The notes beneath the pieces are model-generated. The model was not told the origin of the DNA. It did no database searches and saw only the letters and a list, made by a program, of their open reading frames with translations. Both the position numbers and the translations under genes were made by a program. DNA of 64,000 bases from Phalacrocorax aristotelis (Eukaryota; Chordata; Aves; Suliformes; Phalacrocoracidae), in NCBI RefSeq assembly GCF_949628215.1, contig NC_134277.1, forward strand, positions 28,657,058 to 28,721,057, read 5' to 3'. Positions within the stretch are counted from its first letter, which is position 1; each line of letters begins with the position of its first letter. Shown piece after piece: positions 13,503 to 25,900 of this stretch.

Positions 13503-16500
13503 AAAACTCTTTCCATCTGTTTCTTCATTGCACAAGGCCTGTGAGTGTACCACTGAAGATGGGTGAGTTACTCGCTTGTTACCACATCAGTGTGTGTCAC
13601 AGTGAATATGTCCATATTATTAAAGGTTTCACAACTATTTAACTGTTGGGGAACATGTTCAACATTTTGCAATATGGCAGACTTCTGTCTTTCAAACTGC
13701 TTAAACACTTTTGCTTTAAGCTTTTTACATTAAAGTCAATGAAAGAAGCTTTCCCAGTCCTCTAACATTTAACAAACTACAGGACTTTGTTGCACAATGC
13801 TGAAGTCATGCTATTTAGGGCATCATCATTCCTTTCAGAATAGAGATATAATGCCAAATAAGATCTCTCCAGAAACCCTTAAAATGATTCTTTGAAGGAA
13901 GCACTCAGAGTTATTCAAGCCCATTTGTCTTGAGGAATTTCTTTGTAATCCTCCTTCTCAAGTACAGATATAATCCACATATTCTCAATTCAGTTTGCTG
14001 TTTAATGGAACAAGTTGATCGAATTTAAACATTTGGAGTGAATTCAAAGATCTGAATCCCTCTTCAGACAGCTGAAGTAAATGCTCCAATCAAGTTGACA
14101 GAGTTGTGCAAATGTGAACTGACATAAATTAGAGCCACTACCTCTTTTTGTTTGTAGAGATTAGTTTAACCAATTTTATCACATGGGTACGTTCTAGCAC
14201 CAAAGTATTGAAAGAGGATGTACTAATCTAAAGTCTGGGACATTTAAATTATAAAACTAAAACCTCTGAGAATTTCAGCTCACAAACCTGCATTCATTTT
14301 CCAAAAACTCATTTCATCTGTGTTTTGTTATGAGTTCACAAAATTAAAATTAAAATCCTTCCCCAGCATCTTGGCTTTCCTGCTTTCTTTGTGAAGCAGC
14401 TCAGTAGCAGCTTTTCTTTCAAGGTGTTATCTCACTTGGCACCATAATGTTTTGATGGCAGCAGTGCAAAAAATTGCCTTTAAAAAGATGAAAACCAAAA
14501 CATTTTTGCCTCACTTCAGTAATATCGCCTCCAGAATAAGTAAGCAAAGTTCTCAGCTACCACAGTGTATGACAAGAGTCTACTCTGACCCTCCCCATCA
14601 TTAAACCAGTTTTCATAAAATAAGAAAAAATGCTTTTTAAAAAGAACTCTGAGATAAAGTTACTGCAATCTTCAAAGCACTACTTCTTCCCCAGTTGACA
14701 GGTGAAGAATGAAGGCTTCATTATGCCAATGTTTACTGAGTACTACTTCTTTCCAGAACAGCATACACCGCACAGAGTATAGCAATTACGGAAATACTGA
14801 GGACTCCGCGTATCCTTAAAAAGGGGTGTGAAGACATCCAAGCTGAATGGAAGCACATAGTGAAGATATGCTGTTTCTTGTGAACTAGACCATGCATCAG
14901 CCATATAAGTCATTTTTGCATGTCTTCGGGACCCCAAGGATCAAAGCTATCTGTAACATGATTAGTCCAAGCCCCACGCAGAGCACTGACAGAAATGGAT
15001 TAGTGTCTCCTAGGGTGTTCACACTCACCTACCATTAATTAGACCACTGAGATGGCACTATTAGAGAGCGTAATGGCAACCTCCGTATCATGGGTGCAGA
15101 TCTCCTCATGCCCACGGCTGGTGCTTTTCAAGGTGAAAGTGGCACTGCACTCCTGGGTACCTCTCTCAGGGCTCCCCGAGCAGTACCACGGGGGAGATCT
15201 GCCAAAGCTTTCTATGATCCCAGAGGGTTGCGAGGAAAGGGGCAAAACTGCTCTGGCCACCAGTTTCAGAAAGACTTGGTTCAATACTTGCTGTTTATAT
15301 TGTCAGAAAGACAAACTTCTGCTGCTGGAGCAGAAAATCAGTCGCCAGCCACCTTCACACAAGGGCACTGGTTCAGGTATTAGTGAGTCATTTTAGGGCA
15401 CATCCAGGGATTTTTACCAATGAGGATCTGCCTCTCAATCCACGTCTGTCATCTTGAGAGGGAGACTCATGTTGAATTAGTTCTTTTTATGCTCGTAGTA
15501 CATACAAGGACAGGTTTGGAAATATTTGCCACATTTTGCTTTAAATAGCATGTCATAAGATCATCTGATGTTAGTCTCCAGATCTGTGCCAGTGTTAGTG
15601 TCAGGGACTGTGGTGGTACAATGATAACTGAAGGAAAATTGCAAGTCCATGCTGTAAACCTACTCTCGGAGGTATATTTATTAATGAAAATGCCACTTTC
15701 TTCTATTTAAACAGACTTCCTCCTCCTTGCTGTCTCCCCTTGTTTTTACAGTGGTCAAAACTTCATTTTTATTTTACAAAGCTACAGGAAGGAAGGAAAT
15801 TCTCTGTGTAAACCCATGGGACTGTCTCTGTCAGCAACAGAAGATCCCAAGCTATGGTAAGTCTACTGCTGGTAGAACAGAAATCATCTCAAGAAGGGTA
15901 TGTGATGGATGTAGTAGAGGGACTTCCCTGGCAGATACACACCAGCAGCTACTGATGCTCCCTAAATCCTTCTGTGCAGGAATTGCCTCCTGCATGACTT
16001 ATGTCACGGGAAGGGCAGTTGTCCCAGCACAACATCAACTGCAGGGATCCTGCCAATGATGAGACCTGAGTTTCCAGCTCAGGACACGGGGCCAGGCCAT
16101 GGAGGCAGAGTACGGACATGTGGGCTTGCTTTAGGTGTCTGTAAGGACGGTTCTGGAGCTCTGAGTGTGGGCTGGCAGGGTACAGCTGGAAGACATACAT
16201 TGGCCTGAGGTTATAAGACTGTGACTTTGCTTCATTGAGATGGGTGTATGAAGGGGATGGGGTTTATGCCCTGACTTGGGAGATAAAATTGGAGAACAAG
16301 ACAAAGATTATTCAAATTTTTGAGCAAAGACCATTTTTTACTTGATGTCTGTACAATTGCTTCCACATTCTTGAACTTTTATTGATGCCTTTATATCTCT
16401 TTTAGTAAAGGTAAAGAACAGTAGTAACACTACATGGTATACTTCATTCTATTTTATTTATTTTCCCAGTTGACCAGGTGACTGTTTAATCAGATTAATC

Positions 16501-17876
16501 GTATGCCGTTTTCCATAAGCCATAATAATTTTATCTGCTCTGGAGCAATACAATGATCCAGCAGTTCCTTCTAATGTATCACAACAGGAAGCTGACTAAA
16601 AATCATAGTTCACTATCAAACATAGAGGACAGAGCTAAAGAACTGCATAAAGTTGCAGAACAGGATAATTCATGGGATTCTGCAGATTGGGGAAACGTGA
16701 CTTTTTTTAGCATAGTAACTAATGCTGCATTTTGGACATCCATTGCTCTTCTTAATTTTATCTTATTCTCTAAGAAGGGCCATATAGACTATCCATCCAC
16801 CAACAGAGCTTTATTGTACTTACCAGCATCATAGCTTTGGATGAGAAATCAGCACTTTGGCTTCAAATCTTGTTAAGAAACTTTCCTTTTTTTTTTTCTT
16901 TCTGACAATACACATCATTGGCAAGCCTCAGAATTTCTTTTTAAATGGACTGAATTTTCTAAATGTTTCTTTCTGAGAAGCCTGCAGTTTTGTAATCAAT
17001 TATTCCTGGATTCATCATATCCTAGCAGAGATTATTTTTATTACAATGAAACAAGTTTATAATCTTGAACTCTGAAAATCACCAATACTAGCAGATGTTC
17101 TAACACATTTATTAAATCTGGAGATCAGCTTAGTGAACACCTTCATTCCACTTCTCAAAAATATTTCTATGATTCCCGGAATCATACTGCAAAGTGAATG
17201 TGGAAACTGTAAGCAAAGTGATGTTGGTCTGACTTTAGTGACCATGACCATACTTGAGGATGCAATGAGATTCAGCAGCGCTGGTCTGGCATATTCTTGA
17301 TAGTTAAACCAGTTCCCAGGTGGTATATGAATGACTTGCATACTCATCAGAGCACAGTTTGATTAATTCTTTCTTTTCAAAGAAATAATCTTAAGAATTT
17401 TTTTAATTTTTTTTTTTTACTTTTTTGTGAACTGGGCCTGATTTCAGGTGCTTCACCATGTTCTAGCTGGCAGGCTGTATGTATAGTAGTCACTGCTTAG
17501 GATTCAAAGTAAAGCAACTCAATGATTTGTCCCAGTCACGTGATTTTGCTCTCCAAGTGGATGTCTTTTCTAAAGGCAAATCTAGAGTGGGACATGACTC
17601 TAATTACAGTTCTGGAGGATAGGGAGATATGGGTGCTAATATTTGTGAAACACCCAGAGTTGCAACTGGTTTCATGAATAAAGCAGCAAGTCATTCAAGC
17701 ACTCACTAAAGAGAATAATATGTTCCCAATAGTAGCTATATGGCTTTACCATGAATATTCATAAATCTATTGGTGCTTTATTTTTCATACTGTTACATTA
17801 ATGCCAAATTAAACTATCCTCAAACAAGCACCTTAGTAATCACACAAATATATCTTGGAGACATTGAGAGGTATTA

Positions 17877-17967
17877 AGCTCACAATAGGTAATTCATCAA
17901 TTATCAATGTAAATTCAACATCAATTTGTTGATTGATTCAAAATATCAATCAGCTCAAAATAGGTAA
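17877..17967. repeat. Spaced 16-bp direct repeat
   Basis: AGCTCACAATAGGTAA at the left end recurs as AGCTCAAAATAGGTAA at the right end, 15 of 16 bases identical and 75 bases apart. The DNA between is AT-rich with repeated ATCAA/TTGAT words. This may be an old local duplication or the edges of a small lost insertion; neither can be shown from this copy. Confidence 0.6.
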
Positions 17968-20900
17968 GACCAATGTGTAAAATGTACTTCAAGGACGTAC
18001 TGGCTTAGCTGATCAACTGGCAAATGCACCAAAGAATTCAAATATAAAAGACAGTGATTTGCATCATGTGGCTGAACACAAATAACTGCCTCTACCTTCA
18101 GCAGCACGACACTGTTGGTTTGCACTAAGGATAAATCATTCATACGGGATGTCTCTTGCATGCCTTATGAGGTGCTATGGACAGCTTTGAATGAGAAAGT
18201 ACAGAAAGTTTCTTTCTTTTCCATAGAATTCAAGTCTTTCCATTCATTCTTTGATCTGTGTATGATCTTGGATTTCAGTAGTATCAGCAGCTGGTGAATA
18301 AGAGGTTGGCTGTCAACATCTTAATTATTCAGTACTTACCTGGTCTCCCAGGAGGCTGTTGCCCACTTCTGTGTGGTGATCAACTATCTCCTGAAGAACA
18401 TAATGCCCCTGGAGCCTCACTGATTAGCTGTGTGCTTCTCTACACAGCAAAACTGTCAGTGTGCAAGACTGCACTCCAAGCAGCTGAAACACATTCCTCC
18501 CTATTGAGGTAATGAGAAGCAGCCCCTTGTAGTGATCCAGAAAAACTTGGGATAGGGTAGGTTTGTAGTATGGAAGGACCAAGAGGGAATTGCCCATGAG
18601 CATCTGCTTACAGTGGTGTGCCACACTCTGCCCCTGGGAAACGCAATATCTAGTATTCTCTGAGCGATATTTTAAGCATAATTGGAAAATAGGCAGGAGG
18701 CATCACATTCACCTTCACTTACCTACAAACTGATGATATGGCTAACAGCTAGAAATAGAGTGCTACCTGAAAAAAAAACACAGCAAATAAATGATTCAGA
18801 CCTATGAAAAAGTGAATAAATGACATCTGCTTAAAAGCCATGCTAATGAGCGCATTGCCTTTTTTCTACACTGATGGTTTTTCAGTGAGCATATATATTA
18901 CATGTTTATCTCACTTCACTATTAAAGAGTTATATGTACATCTGCTGCATATAGCCAAGGGGACATCTGCAGAAAAGAGATTGGGAAACTTGTAGATCTG
19001 GGGAAAACTGTAGAAAATACTACTATTGTTTAAATCCCACAAAGTATTATTGCAGGTAATGATTTACCCTGCAGAAAAATACTGTTAGCAGAAGAGAACT
19101 CACTTTAATGTACCTGCATTGCCAAAAATGCAGAAGGGTATCTGATCCTACAAAATCATTTTATGCAGTCAACGATTTAAGCTATGTTGGCTTTAGTAGA
19201 AGAGAGGAAACAAAGCAAAGAGTCAGACTAATTTTGTCTGGAGTGAACAAATTTAATTTTCCTGTTCCCATGAAACAATAGTGAAGGACAGAGTTTTCAA
19301 TGCAATAAGCTTAGGGAAGGCAGAACGTGCCAGATCATTAATTAAAAAGTAAATAAGGAAAATTAAGCGATGTGCTGAAAATGAAGGCAAATGTGAAGAG
19401 AAGCTTTAACTGAGGGACAAGTAGGACAAAAGCAATTAAGATACCATTTGGAAGCAAACAGGAGAGGTGACAGAGGATAAATCATCCTCTAAGAAAACCT
19501 CTCTAGCTCATTAAATACTTCAAAATTATTTATTATGAGCAGTTTCCCCTCCCCTTCCCAAGCTTTCTGCTACATGCTCACAGCACTTGCAGTACTAGGG
19601 AGACTACAAGCCCCGACAGGCTGGCCAGTTTTCCTCTGGCCAGAGGGGTTGGTGACATGCTGAAGCACTAATCCACTGCTGCTCTGTTCTAGCTGATGGT
19701 ATGCTCACAGTCACTCTCATCTCCAGTCCTAAAACCACATATATGCTTGCTTTACTTTCTGATGGATTGTTTGCAAAGTCTGCAATGTAATTGCCCTCTG
19801 AGATGCTAGGCAAAGCAGACAGAGTAACTGTGGGTGAAATCCTGGCCTCACTGGGCATGTTGTGCTCAATATGCCAGTTACACACCTGTCAAGCCTCTGC
19901 TCTCCTGTTGTGACCTTCTCCATGAATGTAACGTTGTGTGATGGACAGAGGCAAAGCAATGCTAAGCTCAAGCTGAGGATCAAGCCATCCAACAGGGGTT
20001 TTTGGAACATGGACCTCCCATTCAGAGTCTCACTCAACAGCTGCAGCACAATGCCAAGGCTTTGCTCCCGCTCCTGACTTTTCATCTCATACCCAGCTGG
20101 GATAATGCAAGAAAGGGATCGCAGTGCAGGCACTGAGTGGTGATGTGAGATGGGACCTAAGTGCATGAGACTGCATGGGTGTACCTGATGCTTCATTTAA
20201 TGGACACAATTCCCTTGGCACCTAGAAGAGTTAGAATTAATCATTACATCCAAGAGCCTTCCTCTCGTGATATCGAGGGATGCACTTTGCCTTGTGCAAC
20301 TTGTTTGCTTTTAGATTGAAGAATAATTCTTCCCATTTGTCTCTAGTGCTATCTGCTGCCTATGGGCAGAGCCATTTGGCAGCTTTGGCCAGAAACATTA
20401 ACGGTTACATTAACATTAACTCCACTACTCTCCCCATACCTTTCTTAATTTCATTGACACCTGTAGCTGAAGGTACTTGCCTTGGGAGAGACTTCAAACA
20501 GTCATTTGAGGAAAAAGCTCCTTTCTCCCCATTTTTACTCCACCCTCTCAATATGCTCCGTCACCCTACAAGGTTCCCCCCTTTAGGAAAGTGAAAGGGT
20601 AAAACAAACAAAACAGAGTTTGGGACAGACACTCAGGCCAAGCAGCAGCTCAAAGACAAATTAAAGCTGCCTTCGCAGATGGATAGAGCTTCTTCTAATG
20701 TTAATTTGTGGAACAGAGCCACATAATTCTGAACCTTAGGTTGAGGTTTACATATGTGTTTTACACATGTCTCTGTATCTAAGGCTGAGGCAGGGGTGCA
20801 CTACCAGCACAGCAGGATGCCGTACCACTCCCACCACACTAAGCTGCCGTCAGGCCCTTCTGAACCACTCTCTCCAAGCCAGTAGAAAGCAGCCCTGAAC

Positions 20901-22989
20901 TGAGAAACCCCATTTGTTCCTTGCATTTAAACCTTCACAATTATTTGTCTATTTTCCCTATCTCAGTCCTTCTGTTTCCGAGAGTTAAGTACCAGGCACT
21001 TGGAACAATACTTGTTCTACTATAAGGTTAGCTAGCACCCTGAAACTCCCTTTTTAAAAAAGGAAATTGCTTTCTAAACCCAAGGAGAAGGGTAAGTGGG
21101 AGAGTGGATTCTGCTACATTATCAGTTTGAAAGCAAAAGTGTATAAAAGGATGAACACTAGTAGATTCTGCATCATTAGCTAATTTTATGCGTACTAATA
21201 TATCAGCACCATAAAGTGCCTCATACCTTAAACATCATTATGCTACTGCAGGATTTGGCAACTTCTATTACATAACATGGAGGGTGCTTGGGAAGATTTT
21301 GGGAGTGGGTGTGGTTAAGAGGTGAGCATTGATGTAAGCAGAAAGGACCAGCTGAGCTGCAAATCCTTGTCTCCATGCAGGGAAAGGGACATCACTGGTC
21401 TATCAACTGCATTTTGCCCCATTAACAGCTTCTCCAACCTCTGCTGAGCTCATGCCAGCACACTTCAGCTCTAATTTGGAAAAAGAAGCCTGTCCAGCCA
21501 CACCGCCCTTAAAAGGCTGCAGATCTCTGTATTAGGATATGAGAATTTAGACACACGAACTGATTATGAAATGCAGCAGCTTAATTTCTGAAGCTTTACA
21601 CATACTATAGGGCAATCAATATAATTATAAAGTTTTTGTGCATTCAATTAATAGCTAAAATTTGAAAGCTTAACTCCTGGTTGGTTGTTCCTCATAAAGT
21701 TGAGTGAAATTGCTCAAATGAAAAACCAGTGGGCACAGTACTACACTGGAGCCAAACAGGAATCATATTGTCTAAACAATAGAAAGAAGAGATATCTCTT
21801 TCTACTCCTGAAAACCTGAAAAGATAAAAATGGTGATATTAAGGTGCAAGACTAAACTCTGATGCTTAGAGCAAGAGAGATCGCACCAGCATGATGTTTT
21901 TTCTGCTAGGTTTCTTTTGTGCTCCGTGGCTTGTTTTAAAGTATCTTGAAACTAGATAGAGTTTTTCCAGGTGTCTGTCTATGTCTTTCAAAAGACTAAA
22001 AGGTGGGGAATAGGAATTCTTTATACAAAGTTACAGGTTTTCAGGGTCTGAAAAGTATTTTGAAATTATTTGAAATTGTTGGGGATTGTTACCAAAGTCT
22101 GCCTGTGTGCAGAAGGAAGAGCCCAGGCCTCAGTTTTGGATTCAATGTAGAGGCTGTGAACATGAAACAGAGCTCCACTACTCACTTCATTAGTTTGAAA
22201 AAATTAAGAATACATCTGCTCATCTGCTTATTACCACATTTGTCTACAATTAAGACAATTGTGAACCACTTTTAGGAGACCAGAAATATATATATCAGTA
22301 AAAATATAGCAGCTAAGGAAACCCACTTTGCCCTCCCATGAATCATGGCTGTCGCCAAATGTGCATCCCAGATCCCTTCTGGTCATTCTTACAGTTTCCT
22401 CACACAGTTGGGAAATGTACCCTTTAATCTTTGACATAGGAATTAAACAGTTTTTCGGTAGAGAGCATGAATCATCCTCTGGAGGTGCTAGGTTGCCTCC
22501 ACTGAGTACAGAGGGACTCTGGGAACTACCTTAGACTAAATATCTAACTGTTAAATAAAGATACATGGGATGACCTCTAGTAGGTCACTAAATTTTGTAT
22601 CAAATATTAATTAATCATAAGAATAAGTTATAACTTTATTATACCAACACAATCTGGTCTGTAGCATCTCCTAAGTATGCCTGGATTCAAAATTAAAATG
22701 CTGGTGATTTCTGGAACAAGTCTTGCTACCATAGTAGGCCATGGACATGTATTTGCATCAGTTTTACTTTGCAAAGAGTCTTTATGCTGCAAATGAAGCA
22801 TCTTTATTCAATACAAGCTGTTTTACAAGGCTAAATACTTTGAGAATGGAAGTTATTGCAGATAGTAACATTAATTCATACCTGAGCTTTTATTTTAAGA
22901 TACTACTTAACCTGGAAAGCCACACTGCAAGTTAACCTTATTATCATGATTTACCACTGTGAACTTATATAAGTTAACTAAAACACCTA

Positions 22990-23180
22990 TAAAGCTGTAA
23001 ATATTAATGAATATTGGAAATGCAGACCAGTTACGAGTTGTGTTACTTGTGTTGCTGCTATGAATATTAATGAAGTGTGGTGAGCAGTTGCATTGGTTGT
23101 GAGTAGTGTTACTAGGTGTAAAACTATAAATATTAACGATGTGGAAAAGACAGTCTACTTGGCTGTGACTTGTGCTCTTT
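22990..23180. repeat. Degenerate tandem repeat, three copies of about 65 bp
   Basis: Three successive units begin with nearly the same AT word: TAAATATTAATGA (22,998), TGAATATTAATGA (23,061) and TAAATATTAACGA (23,127), spaced 63 and 66 bases. Each unit ends with a related GT-rich word: TTACGAGTTGTGTTACT, TTGGTTGTGAGTAGTGT and TTGGCTGTGACTTGTGC. The middles have diverged more. Just before it lies a perfect 14-base palindrome AACTTATATAAGTT (22,962-22,975). This is an old minisatellite-like array or triplicated local element; I do not recognise the unit. Confidence 0.75.
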
Positions 23181-23224
23181 TCTGAGCAAGTATATATTTC
23201 ACCCTTCAGTGTTGTGATGGGGGT

Positions 23225-23744
23225 TTAAGCAACAGCTTCAGCCTCCACTGCTGCCACAATAAAACAGTATTTTGACAAATGTGTCCATCCAAAATGCATG
23301 AGGTGGTTCCATTTCTGAGTTTTGAACACAGGTCTGTCTGCCAAAGGCTGTCTCAGTCCCACCATGAGTGCTGGTTTCAGGGCTTTCAGAGGAGGACGTA
23401 TCTGCTGAACCTTTGGCAGCCCCAGACATACATCTTGTACTTTATGATATAAGCAGTACAGATGGCAGCACTTATGTTTAACTTTTGTTGATACTTTCCA
23501 TTGTAAAACTTTGTTTTCAGTTGTTTTAAAATTTCCCAAAGTTTTCTGGTGTGTCTGCCCCCAGCTCAGGTTCTCCATTTTTCTGTTTCTTATCAGTGCT
23601 GCAGGGAAGGTGAGGACACGGGGCCTCCCTGAACACTGAAGGCAGGGCAGCATCCTCTTTGCCCTCATTCCCTCCTGAAGCCTGAGATGTGCCTGACCAG
23701 CCCTGATGCTTCTCTGCCAGATCTGCACTGGCAGTTCTGTGCAA
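23225..23744 (-). other. Unassigned minus-strand open frames
   Basis: One minus-strand frame is open for 167 codons (23,728 to 23,225). A second has two open segments, 23,744-23,526 and 23,429-23,238, separated by several stops. The second reads as polar, Ser/Thr/Glu/Gly-rich protein with few hydrophobic runs, which can be a sign of a decayed coding sequence. I recognise no domain in either, and the ending falls next to the three-copy repeat. It could be a decayed processed pseudogene, a noncoding transcript exon or chance. No splice or promoter evidence supports a gene. Confidence 0.15.
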
Positions 23745-25594
23745 TTACTGGTGTAAACTGGGACAGAGCCCTTAGTGTGCAGCTTATGTGAAGGGCTAGT
23801 GCAGTGCTAGAGGAGGGTGCAGCCTGTAAATCCACCTAATTGTGAGATCTCTCCTATCTGATTATTTACTGTGTGTTAGCATTTACAAGGGAAAGATCCT
23901 CAGGCCAACTCATGCGGTTGCTGTATTTATGCATTTTCCATTGCTGTGCTGTTGCACTTAGATGTGATGATTTCCAGAAACAAAACCCATGCCAGGGTCA
24001 CTGGGGTGGGGGAGCTGGTGATAAAAAAAATATTCAGAAAAGGCCTACTATTATGATCAGTTAATCAGGACTGGCTAATACTTCAAGGCAACTGAATTTC
24101 CCTTAGCTTGTACATTTTTCATTGAGTTTCTACAACCAGATGAGGCACAGGGTCTTCCAAAATTTTTGGAAGAGGGCAGCAAATGTTCACTTTCAGACTT
24201 CTTTCTTTTTTTTTTTAAGCAGGGACAAGTGAGAATGAAGGTCCATGAGGAGAAAGCAGTTTGGGAAAGACATCTGAATCAGGGGAGGAGGGGTTGTGGG
24301 GCATTAAAAGGAGTACAAGAGCTGCAAATGCTCATCTTTGTCAGAAACAAGAAACCAGTTCTTTGAGATTTCATTTCCCTCTTTAGACTTTCATTTGGGA
24401 AGATAGGTCAACACAGTTATTTCTAGATCTCCAGTAGCAAATATTAGATGAAACTACATTTTCTTATAATTCTCCATGACTTCTTGACACAGCTCAGATC
24501 TTTACTTCAGTCCCAGTAAAGCCTACATTTTCTGTAACAAACAATCACAAAACTACACTGAAAATGTCTTTTCTATGCATTTCCTTCCCTTTTATTTTAT
24601 GGCAATTTTTCATAGTGTTTCTATTAAAAAAGAAAAGGGTTTGGACGATGACTGCAACCCAAATGGAGTTTGTAACTATAGTACCAATAATATAACACTT
24701 TGACAGAAGAAAAGGAGCATGAAAAAAATGCAAGACAAAGTCTTTACAGGATTTTCTTCCTTCTTTCCTCCAGGGATACAAAGCACAGCAGTAATAGATT
24801 CATCAGTTTTCCAGAGCCTGTTAACAAGATGAATGTTTTTGAGGATTTGTCTTTAAAGTGCAAGTACGAGATTGTGAGTCTCTTGTTTCAAAATCCAATG
24901 GAAACCAGGCTGTAATAGTATCTTGATGTTGCCTGGGAAGTGTCAATTTAGCCAGACTAAACTTCCTGAAAAAGATTTTTAATCCTAGGAGGAAATTTTT
25001 TTAGGTTGCCTGATATGTTATAAACTGAGTTTTCTAAAGCAGGTGAAACCTGTCTGTTTGTAAATGAGTTTCTGTCTCTAATGGAGTAAAACATGGAGTG
25101 TATCCTGATTAACATGCAAAAATCCATTAGTGTTCTGGCTCCCTATGCCTGCCTCAGATACCACTGAAAATTTTGTCTAGACCTTAGTTTCAGTATATAG
25201 GATATAGATGGAATAACTGCATGATACTGATATGTTAAAAATACTTTTAATGCAGATGTAATTGTCTTTCATGCATCAACAATTTGTATTAATGCATTTT
25301 AGTTTGTCACATTCGTCAGCAATATCACCATTGTTCATGTGAGTGTGTGTACATGTTTGCTTGTATCTATGTGTAGATATGTGAGAGGGAAAAACTGATC
25401 ATCTAGGCATTGCTCTTTGGTATAGTCTCATGATTAGTCTGAACCTTAAACTGAAAAAAACTGTGGCTGTTTATCTTTACATAAAGTTACTATTCAAGAT
25501 CTAATTTCTAAAACACTGAATAATTCTCATTTGCTTTTCTGGCAAGGTTTCATTGCTATTCAAGCTTATGATGTTTTTCCTCTCCAAATATTAC

Positions 25595-25900
25595 TAGAAT
25601 CATAGAACATCCTGAGCTGGAAGGGATCTGCAAGCATCATTGAGTCCAACTCCTGTCCCCGCATAGGACAACCCTAAAATTCACACCATGTCTCTGAGGG
25701 CATTGTCCAAGTGCTTCTTGAATATTCTCAGGCCTGGTGCCATGACTGCCTCCCTGGGGAGCCCGTTCCAGTGCTCCACCACCCTCTGGGTGAGGAACCT
25801 TCTCCTAATATTCAACCTAAGCCTCCCCTGACACATCTGCCTGCCTTTCGCTTGGGTCCTAACTAGCCTTGTTCTTGTCCTTTTGGTCATCTGTGATTAT
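25595..25900 (-). mobile_element. CR1 LINE, truncated 3' end
   Basis: The plus strand begins with AGAATCATAGAA, the reverse complement of the ATTCTATGATTCT tail that ends chicken-repeat-1 elements, followed by the usual short 3' UTR. Read on the minus strand, the next part encodes the C-terminal end of CR1 ORF2, with the recognisable run VVEHWNGLPREAV and the ending LDNALRDMV before the stop. CR1 copies are normally truncated at their 5' end, and only about 300 bp is left here. The upstream border near 25,900 is approximate. The 69-codon frame is free of stops, so this copy is not among the oldest. Confidence 0.9.

Larger units (their letters stand above)
8723..25594. other. Intergenic DNA, no gene seen
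   Basis: Long AT-rich stretch with no exon, RNA gene or recognised transposon that I can support. It holds three small repeat structures listed separately: a 17-bp tandem duplication near 13,465, a 16-bp direct repeat near 17,877, and a degenerate three-copy repeat near 22,990. T-rich runs near 16,886 and 17,400 are simple low-complexity sequence. Confidence 0.65.

Noticed and set aside
16553..16834. 93-codon frame with a hydrophobic segment near its end
   Set aside because: A possible membrane helix alone is not evidence; no family, splice or start support.
19729..20196. 155-codon minus-strand open frame
   Set aside because: No recognisable domain, interrupted similarity to nothing known, and competing open frames overlap it on the other strand.
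25681..25890. 69-codon minus-strand frame as a gene
   Set aside because: It is the C-terminal end of CR1 ORF2 in a truncated LINE copy.
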